Shown piece after piece: positions 43,801-52,575 of a DNA stretch of 64,000 nt. Within the stretch, counting starts at the first letter, position 1; every line of letters starts with the position of its first letter. Position numbers and translations under genes: made by a program. The notes below the pieces were generated by a model. It was not told the origin of the DNA and did not search any database. It saw only the letters and a program-made list of their open reading frames with translations. The stretch is from the NCBI GenBank assembly GCA_964593705.1, contig CAZQIV010000007.1, positions 29,743 to 93,742 of the forward strand. Reading direction: 5' to 3'. The DNA is from SABY01 sp964593705 (GTDB taxonomy: Bacteria; Bacteroidota; Bacteroidia; Bacteroidales; 4484-276).

Positions 43801-44990
43801 TTGGTATTTATAGTAATAATTATCAGCTTACCAGTGCTGAAGGTAACAGTTTAGCTGAATACCTGAATAATGGTGGAAATCTTTATATGGAAGGTGGTGA
43901 TACCTGGTATTATGATGATCAGACTGCTGCACATGAAATGTTTGGAATTAATGGAAGCAGCGATGGGTCAAGTGATTTAGGGACGATAAATGGTGTTGCA
44001 GGAACATTTACAGAAGGCATGTCGTTTAATTATACCGGCGAAAATAACTGGATTGATCATCTTGAAGCCACAGGTTCGGGAGAAGTGATCCTGAATAATG
44101 AAAGCCCCGCTTACGGTTGCGCTGTAGCTAATGATGCCGGCTCATACAACACCATCGGTGCATCGTTTGAATATGGTGGACTGGATGAAACTTCAAGGGC
44201 TGTGCTCATGGAAAAGTATCTTGAATTTTTTAATGTTCTTGGAGCAAATACAATGAATTGTACCATGTCAGCCAATCCTTCTGAAATTTGTCGGGGTGAA
44301 TCATCTCAACTTAATGTACAGGTTTATGGCGGAACAGGAAATTACAATTATTTGTGGTCTCCTGCTGATGACCTTAACAATCCAAACATTCAAAACCCTG
44401 TTGCTACACCAAACGAGTCGATTATGTATTCTGTTACCATCACAGATATGACATCCGGCGATGAATTGCTTGATGAGATGTGGCTCGTAGTAATGGAAGT
44501 TCCTGAAGTGCCAACAATTTCACAGGTTATTTCAAATTTGGTTTCAAACGCCCAGTTTGGCAACCAGTGGTATAATGATGATGGTGCTATAAGCGGAGCT
44601 ACCGGCCAGATATTTACTCCTTCTGTTACAGGAAATTATTACAGCATTGTTACCAATAATTTTGGCTGCCAATCCGAAAAGTCTAACGTACTCTACTTCC
44701 AGCCAACATTTATCGATGAACTTGCCGAGCAGGGTTCCTTAAGGGTTTATCCCAATCCTGCAATGGATGTGGTTAATATCGATTTCCTTGTCGAGAAAAG
44801 CGATTTTGTTACTGTTTCACTGCTTAATGCTTTTGGCCAGACAATGCATATTGAGCAGTTGAAAGATTTTTCCAGAATCGGCATTAATACCATCAAACTC
44901 GACTTATCATTGTTTAGCAGCGGAGTTTACTACATTAAACTCCAGGATGCTGAAAAAACAATCACGAAAAAGATACTTTTAGGTAATTAA
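40872..44990 (+). CDS. gingipain-family (C25) cysteine protease with T9SS sorting domain, first of a tandem pair
   Basis: A 1372-residue secreted protein with signal peptide (MFNSLKRKTLIPYLMVMGFF, ending ASIAQ). A propeptide (about 25-235) precedes the C25 catalytic domain. The catalytic pair is H457 (TAHCSTSGW) and a cysteine, C489 or C490 (VGNCCSSLEF). The usual GHG is here AHC, so activity needs testing. Two CARDB-like beta domains follow (DNSGNQNGMADYGE and NNNGKVDPGE), then a DUF4350-like alpha/beta module (about 930-1110: LDENNNSANLILTDIEELG, YMEGGDTWYYDD). The C-terminus (YPNPAMDVVNI to KKILLGN) is a type A T9SS sorting domain. A TTG 9 bp upstream of ATG is an alternative start. Confidence 0.88.
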   Translation: MFNSLKRKTLIPYLMVMGFFIITSASIAQVVVLNQNETKIEITENTYTLLSLKNTISEISAFDVKASEGEFSQIRVDGYGYSTTIGEPKLPVLKKLIEVPLQSDYNINITYDSFKDYTLSDLGIQYPIIPVQPSLSKSDNPEDVEFRMNKDIYNTDGFLGNQLLVVDQLGLMRGVNIARVEISPVQYNPVRNTIRIYENLEVNIEFDGANVPETIHFKDSKTNRYYKSVSRMFFNYKNSPTDELFEDTPVTYIIVSDPMFEESMQPFIEWKTKKGFKVVEAYTNNPEVGTTTSSIKTYLEGFYNNPPAGFNPQTFVLFVGDVAQIPTFNGNAGGHVTDLYYCEYTGDLFPEAYYGRFSATNLTQLQPQIDKTLEYEQYTFPDPSFLDEVVMIAGADASHGTTWGNGQINYGTTYYFNAEHGLNAHIYLQPEPGGGNYSQNIQQNVSDGVSYANYTAHCSTSGWADPNFVISDVSGLTNAHKYPLMVGNCCSSLEFQTDCFGEEVLRAPLKGALGYIGGSNSTYWDEDFWWGVGFETVSANPTYNPEHLGSYDRTFHDQAGVDMEDWYVTQGQMPAAGNLAVTQAGADLEEYYWEIYHLMGDPSLMIYFSQPPVSNTSYAGLMPVGSATFTVNTNPYAYVAISKEGVLYGTAMADGDGVAEVVFETPITVPGVADVVVTGQNLMPFMGELTVASPDGAYVLLDEFEVNDNSGNQNGMADYGETFSLDIAMKNLGSEVAQDVELTLTSEDEYVTINVATANLANINPDEIISLSDVFDLSFADNIPDEHTVGFTLDANDGTDSWISSLAIKGHAPVLNYTGITILDPTGNNNGKVDPGETVEILVSMNNSGTAEAYNVMGTLSSSSSFITVNTTDPQTYGDVEPDGFGMASFEVFADENTPAGQVAMFNVDFEGDMGIIGAGEFSIVVGQIPVIIIDLDENNNSANLILTDIEELGVAAELTTSFPADLNLYSSIFVCLGIYSNNYQLTSAEGNSLAEYLNNGGNLYMEGGDTWYYDDQTAAHEMFGINGSSDGSSDLGTINGVAGTFTEGMSFNYTGENNWIDHLEATGSGEVILNNESPAYGCAVANDAGSYNTIGASFEYGGLDETSRAVLMEKYLEFFNVLGANTMNCTMSANPSEICRGESSQLNVQVYGGTGNYNYLWSPADDLNNPNIQNPVATPNESIMYSVTITDMTSGDELLDEMWLVVMEVPEVPTISQVISNLVSNAQFGNQWYNDDGAISGATGQIFTPSVTGNYYSIVTNNFGCQSEKSNVLYFQPTFIDELAEQGSLRVYPNPAMDVVNIDFLVEKSDFVTVSLLNAFGQTMHIEQLKDFSRIGINTIKLDLSLFSSGVYYIKLQDAEKTITKKILLGN

Positions 44991-44992
44991 AA

Positions 44993-45025
44993 ATAATAAG
45001 ACCGAATTTATTTCGGTCTTATTCC
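44993..45025 (+). terminator. terminator between the two C25 genes
   Basis: AATAAGACCGAA pairs with TTCGGTCTTATT, arms 12 bp, loop about 5 nt. The following T run is weak, so partial readthrough is possible. Confidence 0.75.
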
Positions 45026-45088
45026 ATTTTATATAAAAACTTAATCAAACGAAAATTAAATACTTATTAACTTTTAAATAATTTAAGC

Positions 45089-48000
45089 ATGAGAAAACTC
45101 TTATTTAGTTTATTTACTCTTATCAGCTTTATCAGCGTTATGGCTACAAATGGCTATGATGTTAAACTAAAGCAAACTACTAACACCACTAAAACCATCC
45201 AATTTACAGTTAACGATTTCGATTTGAAATCTGTAAATTATAATGGAACAACATTTACCAAAATTTTATTTGATGGTAAAGTGCTTACAAAAGAAAATGG
45301 ATTTGCCGAATTGCCATTCATTAATGCGAATATTCAAATCAATCCTGTAAATAATCTTTCAATGGAAGTAAATCCATTGTCATATACCGACTACCAACTG
45401 GATTATCCTTTGGTGCCTTCACGTGGCGTGATTTACAGAAATCAGGATCCTGCACAAATTCCTTACGAAATTGCTCCTGAATCTATGGTTGATTCCTTCT
45501 TTCCCGAATCAATTGCTCAAACTACTGAGCCTTACATTATAAAAGATGTTCGTGGTACCACTGTTTATTTTTATCCTTTCCAATACAATGCAGTTACACA
45601 AACTTTAAGGGTTTTCAACGAAGCTGAAGTTGTTTTAACCGAAAATAATGATGAACCGGTAAACCCACTTTATCATTCATCCGGTAAAAATTTCCCCGAA
45701 ATGGAAGCCATCTATACTTCTGTTTTTATGAACTACGAAAGCAATACCGATGATTTGGCTGTTGCCGAAACCGGAGATATCCTTGTAATTACCACCGCAA
45801 GAGATGAAGATGCTATGCAGCCTTACATCGACTGGAAAATGGAAAAAGGGTATGATGTTTACAAAGAAGTAGTTGCTACAGGAACAAATGTAAAAAGTCT
45901 AATTCAGACAAAATATAACGAAAACAACGATATTATTTATGTTCAGCTTGTTGGCGACTGGGCCGATATTAAAAGTGATTTGGGTGGTGGCGCTAATGCC
46001 CCAACGGATCCGATGCTGGGTTGTGTTGTGGGTTCAGATTATTTTCCTGAAATTGCCATTGGCCGTTTTTCTGCAGCCAATGCAGCACAAGTTACCATTC
46101 AGGTTGATAAAACAATTAATTACGAAAAAAATCCTTCCGGAGATTGGTACAACAATGCCATCGGCATAGCCAGTAACCAAGGAGCCACCAACGGCGATGA
46201 TGGTGAAATTGATTATGAGCATATCGATGTTATATATAATAACAAACTCGATTCTTTTACCTACGATCAGATGAGTACAGCATACGACCCATCAGCAAAC
46301 TCAACCATGGTTAAAAACTATGTAGAGCAAGGTGCCAGTATTATTAACTACTGTGGCCACGGTTCTCAAAATTCTTGGGGTTCTTCAGGATTCAGCAGCA
46401 CAAACGTTAACCAGCTCACCAATGGCGACATGCTACCGTTCATCTTTTCGGTAGCTTGTGTAAACGGGGCTTTCCATTCAGGCGATTGCTTTGCCGAAGC
46501 ATGGCTTCGCAAAGAAAATGGTGGCGCTATTGTATCCTTGATGGCTACCATCAACCAGCCCTGGCAACCACCAATGCGTGGTCAGGATTATTTTAATGAC
46601 ATCCTAACCGGTGGTTACGATTATACTTCAAACCCCGGTAGTGGAATAAGTACTGATGAAGGACGCACTATCATCGGTTCGATTGTTGCCAACGGTTTGA
46701 TTCTAATGTACACCGAAGCCAATGGTGGTGAAGATTTGGAAACGTTACAAACATGGACAACATTTGGTGATGTCGCCTTGCAGATTAGAACAGATGAAGC
46801 TGCAATGGTTACGCTTTCAAACAATGTAATGCTTGTTGGTGCTGACTTCGAAACCACTGTAAATGTTGCCGGTGCTCCTTTTGAAGGCGCTATGGTTGCA
46901 CTCTCACAAAATGGTGTTTACGCAAGTGCCTACACTGATGCAAGTGGTATGGTTACCGTTCCTAATAATTTCCTTCCGGGAGATGTTACAATCGTTATAA
47001 CCGCCCTTAATGCCGAAACAATTTACGAAACCATTCAATGCATTCCCCCAACCGGCGCTTATGTAATTTTTAATGCTGCTGAGGTTAACTCTGAATCAGG
47101 CATGTTGGTTTATGGCGAAACTTCTACTTTGAATATAGCAATGAAAAATGTTGGTGTTGCCGATGCCACTGATGTTGAAGTTACAATAGCTACCGATGAC
47201 ATGTATGTTACTATTACCGATGCCACTGAAACAATTGGATTTATTGGACCCGATGCTATTGTTATGATGGACAATGCTTTTGCAGTTGAGGTTGCCAATG
47301 ATATTCCTGATGGACATGGTATAACTTTTACAGTTACCGCCGTTGGTAGTGAAACATGGGAAAGCTCGTTCTCTTTAACAGCAATTGCCGGCATACTTGA
47401 ATATGCCGATTATTACATTATGGATTTGGAAGGTAATAATAACGGAAAACTCGATCCGGGTGAAACTGCTCAATTGATGGTCTCTATTGCCAATGCCGGC
47501 GGTGCCGAAGCAATGAACGTAATGGGCGAAGTACTTACAAACGATGCCTATGTTTCAGTAACTACAGGTGAACTTGAATTTGGTGGTATCGCTGCCGGCG
47601 AAAATGCAGAGATGAGCTTTTCAGTAACTGCCGATGAAGGTACTCCTGCAGGCCATATCGCATCATTCGATTTTAATTTTACCGCCGATAAAGATTTGGC
47701 AGGCTCTGATTCATTTATTGCGGTAGTTGGCCAGATTCCTGTTTTGATTATCGATATGGATGAAAATAACAATTCAGCACCTGCAATTGCAGCTTCACTC
47801 GATGATATTGGTTTATCTTATGAAGAAGCTTCAGGTCTGCCTGCTGACTTAAATCTCTATTCCTCAGTTTTCCTTTGTCTTGGTATTTATTCTAATAATA
47901 CTCAACTCTCTAATAGTGATGGCCAGGCCCTGGCTGATTATCTGAATGCCGGCGGAAGTCTTTATATGGAAGGTGGTGATACCTGGTATTACGATGACCA

Positions 48001-49114
48001 AACTCCTGTTCATGCAATGTTTGGCTTAACCAGTTCCTCAGATGGATCTAGTGACCTCGGTACAATTCTCGGTGTTGCCGGAACTTTTACCGAAGGAATG
48101 ACCTTTAATTATTCCGGCGAAAATAACTGGATTGATCATCTTGAGGCAACTGATGGTGTATTGATTCTCAAAAATCAATCGCCTGATTACGGAACTGCTG
48201 TGGCTCATGATGCCGGATCTTACAGCACTATTGGCGCATCACACGAATTTGGTGGACTTGCCGAAGCTAACAGAACCAGCTTGATGGAAGCATATCTTGA
48301 TTTCTTTGGTATGATGCCAAGCTCGCTGGTTGCCGGATTTAGTGCAAATACCACCGAAGGATGTGCAGGGATGGAAGTAGAATTTACTGATGCTTCTTTT
48401 GGCGCTACATCATGGAACTGGAGTTTCCCCGGAGGATATCCTGAATCTTCAATCGAGCAAAATCCAACTGTTAATTATAGCACCGAAGGTTATTTTGATG
48501 TTACCCTTGAGATTTCTGATGGAAGCGCTACCACTTCGATGACCAAGAGCAATTACATTACAGTAATGGATGTTCCTGATCAGGCCGGCCCTATTGATGG
48601 AGAATATGAAGTAGCAATGGGTGAAACAGAAGATTATCACGTGGATGCTATGGACAACTGTACCCTTTACAACTGGGTAATTACCCCTGAAGATGCCGGT
48701 ACAATGGAAATTAGCATGAACAGTGTAACCATTACCTGGAGCGATTCCTGGATGGGTACGGCCATGTTGAAAGTTTGTGGCGGTAACGATTGTGGTATGG
48801 GTGAATTCTCAGAAGATTTTGAAGTAATGGTAATGGATCCAACCGGTATTTATGAGTTAAATAGCAATACTGTTGGAATTTATCCAAACCCGAATACAGG
48901 ACACTTTAGCCTTGAACTTTCTTCGATAGAAGCTACAAGCTACCAGGTGAAACTCGTAAACTCATTGGGTGTTGAAGTACTCAGCAAATCAATTGAAATA
49001 AACAGAAATTACACCGAAAGTATTGATGTATCGTCAGTAGCTGAAGGTGTTTATTATTTATTTATGAAAAATGAAAATGCAACTGTTGTTGAAAAAATCA
49101 TCATTCAAAAATAG
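45089..49114 (+). CDS. gingipain-family (C25) cysteine protease with T9SS sorting domain, second of the pair
   Basis: A 1341-residue secreted protein, paralogous to the gene upstream. Signal peptide MRKLLFSLFTLISFISVMA. C25 catalytic residues are H424 (YCGHGSQNSW) and C457 (SVACVNGAF), the canonical arrangement. It shares the CARDB-like repeats and the YMEGGDTWYYDD module with its neighbour; one stretch of about 180 residues is well over half identical. It alone has a PKD domain near 1100-1155 (FTDASFGATSWNWSFPGGYP) and a second Ig-like domain. The C-terminus (YPNPNTGHFSLEL to EKIIIQK) is a type A T9SS sorting domain. Such proteases degrade external protein. Confidence 0.92.
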   Translation: MRKLLFSLFTLISFISVMATNGYDVKLKQTTNTTKTIQFTVNDFDLKSVNYNGTTFTKILFDGKVLTKENGFAELPFINANIQINPVNNLSMEVNPLSYTDYQLDYPLVPSRGVIYRNQDPAQIPYEIAPESMVDSFFPESIAQTTEPYIIKDVRGTTVYFYPFQYNAVTQTLRVFNEAEVVLTENNDEPVNPLYHSSGKNFPEMEAIYTSVFMNYESNTDDLAVAETGDILVITTARDEDAMQPYIDWKMEKGYDVYKEVVATGTNVKSLIQTKYNENNDIIYVQLVGDWADIKSDLGGGANAPTDPMLGCVVGSDYFPEIAIGRFSAANAAQVTIQVDKTINYEKNPSGDWYNNAIGIASNQGATNGDDGEIDYEHIDVIYNNKLDSFTYDQMSTAYDPSANSTMVKNYVEQGASIINYCGHGSQNSWGSSGFSSTNVNQLTNGDMLPFIFSVACVNGAFHSGDCFAEAWLRKENGGAIVSLMATINQPWQPPMRGQDYFNDILTGGYDYTSNPGSGISTDEGRTIIGSIVANGLILMYTEANGGEDLETLQTWTTFGDVALQIRTDEAAMVTLSNNVMLVGADFETTVNVAGAPFEGAMVALSQNGVYASAYTDASGMVTVPNNFLPGDVTIVITALNAETIYETIQCIPPTGAYVIFNAAEVNSESGMLVYGETSTLNIAMKNVGVADATDVEVTIATDDMYVTITDATETIGFIGPDAIVMMDNAFAVEVANDIPDGHGITFTVTAVGSETWESSFSLTAIAGILEYADYYIMDLEGNNNGKLDPGETAQLMVSIANAGGAEAMNVMGEVLTNDAYVSVTTGELEFGGIAAGENAEMSFSVTADEGTPAGHIASFDFNFTADKDLAGSDSFIAVVGQIPVLIIDMDENNNSAPAIAASLDDIGLSYEEASGLPADLNLYSSVFLCLGIYSNNTQLSNSDGQALADYLNAGGSLYMEGGDTWYYDDQTPVHAMFGLTSSSDGSSDLGTILGVAGTFTEGMTFNYSGENNWIDHLEATDGVLILKNQSPDYGTAVAHDAGSYSTIGASHEFGGLAEANRTSLMEAYLDFFGMMPSSLVAGFSANTTEGCAGMEVEFTDASFGATSWNWSFPGGYPESSIEQNPTVNYSTEGYFDVTLEISDGSATTSMTKSNYITVMDVPDQAGPIDGEYEVAMGETEDYHVDAMDNCTLYNWVITPEDAGTMEISMNSVTITWSDSWMGTAMLKVCGGNDCGMGEFSEDFEVMVMDPTGIYELNSNTVGIYPNPNTGHFSLELSSIEATSYQVKLVNSLGVEVLSKSIEINRNYTESIDVSSVAEGVYYLFMKNENATVVEKIIIQK

Positions 49115-49132
49115 TTAGCTTAATCAAATATT

Positions 49133-49171
49133 ATATGGCCGGTAATTAATTTATTATCGGCCATTTTTTTT
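49133..49171 (+). terminator. terminator of the second C25 gene
   Basis: ATGGCCG pairs with CGGCCAT across a 17-nt AT-rich loop, followed by T7. Confidence 0.8.
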
Positions 49172-49299
49172 ATCTTTGCTTTATGTAAAAAATGAATAGT
49201 ACCAATAATAATTCTTTGGAAAACGATTTTTATTTATTAAAGATTTATTTGGTATAAATGAGGGTTTATCAAAAGATTTTTAAGTCGCTGTCCTCTTTA

Positions 49300-49540
49300 C
49301 TACTAATAAAAAGTATTTTTAAGAAGATGGGGTGCATTTTGACAGACAGACCTCTCAGGCGCAAGCTCCTTCGAGGTGACAAGGACTTGGGGATTTGGGG
49401 GTGTGTGAAAGTGGGCGCAAAGCGCCCACTTTCACACACCCCAAGCGAAGCCTTCATCTTGTCATTTCGACTAAAAAACGCAGCAAAGCAGCCTGCCCCG
49501 ATTCTTCGGGGAAGTTTTTATGGGAGAAATCTATTCTAAA
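49300..49540. repeat. repeat element with perfect 21-bp-arm hairpin
   Basis: Bases 49398-49418 pair perfectly with 49422-49442 around loop AAA. Flanks include GACAGACCTCTCAGG, TTGTCATTTCGACTAAAAAA, CCCGATTCTTCGGGG (49498-49512) and GGGAGAAATCTATT. The same flank strings occur around the hairpins at 14.2 and 18.05 kb, although the stem sequences differ. No gene in 49172-49617. Confidence 0.75.
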
Positions 49541-49617
49541 CAGGAACAATGTATTGAATTTACAAAATAGGGAGTAGAATCAAAAAAATGAAAATTTCTA
49601 AACTAAAATTAACAAAT

Positions 49618-50070
49618 ATGAAAACAATTCTTTCAATCACTATTGCATTACTTTTCACTGTTAGCTCATTTGCACAGGAAAAAACAAATGTTGAAACATT
49701 TAAAACCTTCCTTGATGGAATAGTCGATTTTCAGACTGTTAACATCAACAATGCTGAGCCCTTGGTGGATATTACAGGCCTGGCCGATAGCAAAGCTGAT
49801 AAAAAAATTATGCTGACAAAGGAGAATATCCAGTCAGCCATGGATGAGATTGGTAAATATAAAAATGCCATTATTATTGTTGGGCTACATACCATTGTTA
49901 AAATTACAGATGCACCAAATTGTCAACAATCAGGTTCGTGGGGCGCTTGTATGCCCTTTGGCAAAGGTTTAATCCAAAAATTCGGAATTTTAGAACAAAA
50001 GGAAAATTACATCAATTATATTATTGGTATTCCTGATGGCCAGGAAAGAACTTTGTACTTGTTTAATTAA
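49618..50070 (+). CDS. small secreted protein of unknown family
   Basis: A 150-residue protein when started at ATG 49618 (MKTILSITIALLFTVSSFAQ), which is a clean Sec signal peptide; a further ATG 30 bp upstream would place ten polar residues before it. The mature part is alpha/beta with no motif I recognise. Two cysteines (NCQQSGSWGACMPF) could form a disulfide. The segment SAMDEIGKYKNAIIIVGLHTIVKI suggests a helix followed by a strand. It stands alone behind a repeat element. Location outside the cytoplasm is well supported; function is unknown. Confidence 0.7.
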   Translation: MKTILSITIALLFTVSSFAQEKTNVETFKTFLDGIVDFQTVNINNAEPLVDITGLADSKADKKIMLTKENIQSAMDEIGKYKNAIIIVGLHTIVKITDAPNCQQSGSWGACMPFGKGLIQKFGILEQKENYINYIIGIPDGQERTLYLFN

Positions 50071-50542
50071 CACAAGATTTAATTCCTGTTTATAAAGCCA
50101 ATGATATTTTGATTGTAACTATTTAGGTGCTTTTTATCAGCTCTCATTAAAATGGCCACTTCCTTATACCCCCTCTAACTCCCCCTTGAGGGGGAGGATG
50201 CCAGCGCACTGGACGCTGCTGCGGCTTGTGCGGCGGGTCTCCCTTTTCGCCAGCTGGCGGAGAAGGGGTCGGTGTCGAGACGAAGTCTCGTGCATGCACG
50301 AGCAAAGCTCGGCAGGATGGGGTCAAGATGACGAGGAATTAGATTCTGCCACCTAAATAATTACTTTTGATTTAAGATTAACGATTAATGCCGAGCTTTG
50401 CTCGAGCATCCGTGCCTCGCCTACACAGAAGCCACATAGTGCGGCAAGGCAGGCTCGAAAAATCACGAAAATCGTCCGAAGGACTCCTACGGAGAAGATT
50501 TTCTATTTTTCGGGACAATTAACCATCACTAATTAAATCCTT
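50071..50542. repeat. intergenic region with composite palindromic repeat
   Basis: No gene. 50387-50517 is a copy of the composite element of 39170 and 52369: CGAGCATC, GCGGCAAGGCAGGCTCG, GTCCGAAGGACTCCTACGGA, then TTTTTCGGGA. 50225-50265 has GCCAGCTGGCGGA and related dyads. Confidence 0.7.
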
Positions 50543-52093
50543 ATGTCCCCATCCTTTTTCAGGGAGCTTGATTTGAAATTGCCAACCGATTATGCTGCTG
50601 AAGAACTTCAAAAGAAAATCGCGAAAAAACTTCATATCAAAAATTTCAACTACGAAATTCTAAAGCAAAGCCTTGATGCCCGCCGTAAACCGGATGTATT
50701 CTGGCAAGCCAAACTCAGGGTTTTTTCGGAAGAATTTAACGGAGGACAGGAAAATAAACCCACCCCCGGGCTTGAAATTCCATTTAAAAAAAGAAGCAGC
50801 AAAGTAATTGTTGTGGGCAGTGGCCCTGCCGGATTTTTTTCAGCTTTTGTATTGCAAAAAGCCGGATTTGAGGTAAGGCTCATCGAAAAAGGACCCGAAG
50901 TAAATCAACGTTTTAAAGATATTTCGGGCTTTGAAAAAGGAGAAACAGATTTTAAGGACAACTCAAACTACTGCCACGGAGAAGGGGGTGCAGGAACATT
51001 CTCCGATGGAAAGCTGACTTCCCGAACCAAAGGCATTGCCATCGAAAAAACCTTTGTTTTCCAAAGTTATGTTGATGCCGGTGCCCCGGATGAAATACTT
51101 TATCTGGCTAAACCTCACATTGGCAGCGATAAGCTCCGTGTGGTGATTCCTAATCTGCGGAAGCAATTCCAAAGTTTAGGAGGTAAAATACTTTTCGATA
51201 CAGAAGTAACTTCGATAAATTTAAAAGATATTCAATGTAAAAGTGTGGCAACAACAAACGGGGAGTTCCCTTGCGACATTCTCATTGTAGCCCCAGGCCA
51301 TTCTTCCTACAACACCTACAGGATGCTTTCTAAAAGTGGTGTTCAATTTCGTAGCAAACCTTTTGCACTGGGTGTTCGCGTTGAACATTCGCAGGAGCTA
51401 ATCAACATTTCGCAATGGGGAAAGCCGAAGTTTCCCGGTTTAAAAGCCGCCGATTACAAACTTACACACACTGCATCCAATGGCCTGCCGGTTTATTCGT
51501 TTTGCATGTGCCCGGGGGGAAAGGTTGTTCCATCAGCACCGGCTGCCAAACAGAATATTGTAAATGGGATTTCCGATTATGCCCGAAGCTCTGCTTACGC
51601 AAATTCAGCAGTTGTTGCCGGGGTGCATCTCGATAATCTTCTTAAAAAACAAGTAGGCTTTGAGGAATCCCTCCAATGGATGGAACAGCTCGAACAAAAA
51701 GTATTTGAAATTTCAAGGGCTTATAATGTTCCCGGAGCAGGGATTCAGGATTTTTTGTCGGATAAAGTTTCACAAAGTATCCCGGAAAACAGTTTCCCTT
51801 TTCAGGTTTTCCCTTATGATTTTAAAGCCCTCCTGCCCGCCGAAATAATTTTTGCACTTAAAGAAGGTCTGCAAAACTTCACCCGAAAAATTCATGGTTT
51901 TGAAACCGGCATTCTGCTTGGCCTCGAAAGTAAAACCTCCTCACCCGTGCAGGTAATCCGCGATGAACACAGACGTTGCGAAGGCTTTGAAAATATTTAT
52001 ATTGTCGGCGAGGGTAGCGGCTACGCCGGAGGAATTACCAGTTCGGCAGTGGATGGGGTGAAGGTAGCGATGGGGATTATTGAAAGTTATTAA
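50543..52093 (+). CDS. NAD(P)/FAD-dependent oxidoreductase (COG2509-type)
   Basis: A 516-residue flavoprotein. Residues 1-75 are a small alpha/beta domain typical of this group. The FAD site is VIVVGSGPAGFFSAFVLQKAG near 88-108, followed by NYCHGEGGAGTFSDGKLTSR, the COG2509 signature, and a C-terminal FAD block NIYIVGEGSGYAGGITSSAVDGVKVA. The family is widespread but its physiological substrate is not established. Cytosolic. No operon partner is evident; both flanks are repeat-filled. Length is normal. Confidence 0.87.
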   Translation: MSPSFFRELDLKLPTDYAAEELQKKIAKKLHIKNFNYEILKQSLDARRKPDVFWQAKLRVFSEEFNGGQENKPTPGLEIPFKKRSSKVIVVGSGPAGFFSAFVLQKAGFEVRLIEKGPEVNQRFKDISGFEKGETDFKDNSNYCHGEGGAGTFSDGKLTSRTKGIAIEKTFVFQSYVDAGAPDEILYLAKPHIGSDKLRVVIPNLRKQFQSLGGKILFDTEVTSINLKDIQCKSVATTNGEFPCDILIVAPGHSSYNTYRMLSKSGVQFRSKPFALGVRVEHSQELINISQWGKPKFPGLKAADYKLTHTASNGLPVYSFCMCPGGKVVPSAPAAKQNIVNGISDYARSSAYANSAVVAGVHLDNLLKKQVGFEESLQWMEQLEQKVFEISRAYNVPGAGIQDFLSDKVSQSIPENSFPFQVFPYDFKALLPAEIIFALKEGLQNFTRKIHGFETGILLGLESKTSSPVQVIRDEHRRCEGFENIYIVGEGSGYAGGITSSAVDGVKVAMGIIESY

Positions 52094-52575
52094 TAGTCAT
52101 TAGTGGTCATTGATAGTCATTGATTGTCATTGGTGGTCATTGATGGTCATTTGTAGTCATTGATGGTCATTTATAGTCATTGGTTGTTTATTGACATTGG
52201 TTGTTTATTGACATTTAGTAAATCACAATAAATTACGCCGCAGGCAAATGACGCGAAGCAAATAACGTGCGAAGCACAAATGACAACAAATGACACCGAA
52301 GGTAAATGGCAATAAATTATGGCGAAGCCAATGACATCCGCCAGCTGGCGGATAAATTACGGGAAGCAAATGCCGAAAAAACATCCCGAAGGGTCGGGAT
52401 TTGATTTCATATTTTTTCGAGCATCCCTGCCTCGCTTAAACAAAAGCCTACGCTGGCGGCAAGGCGGGCTCGAAAAGTCACGAAAATTGTCCGAAGGACT
52501 CCTTTGGAGAAAATTTTCTACTTTTCGGGATGACAGCAAAGCTGATTTTTCATTCCACAATCAAAATAAAGAATT
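52094..52575. repeat. 10-bp tandem repeat and composite palindromic repeat
   Basis: 52091-52190 is about ten copies of TGATGGTCAT (10-bp period), the reverse complement of the unit at 30847-30912. 52369-52530 is a copy of the composite element also at 39170 and 50387. CATCCGCCAGCTGGCGGATA at 52336-52355 is a palindrome. No gene. Confidence 0.78.
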
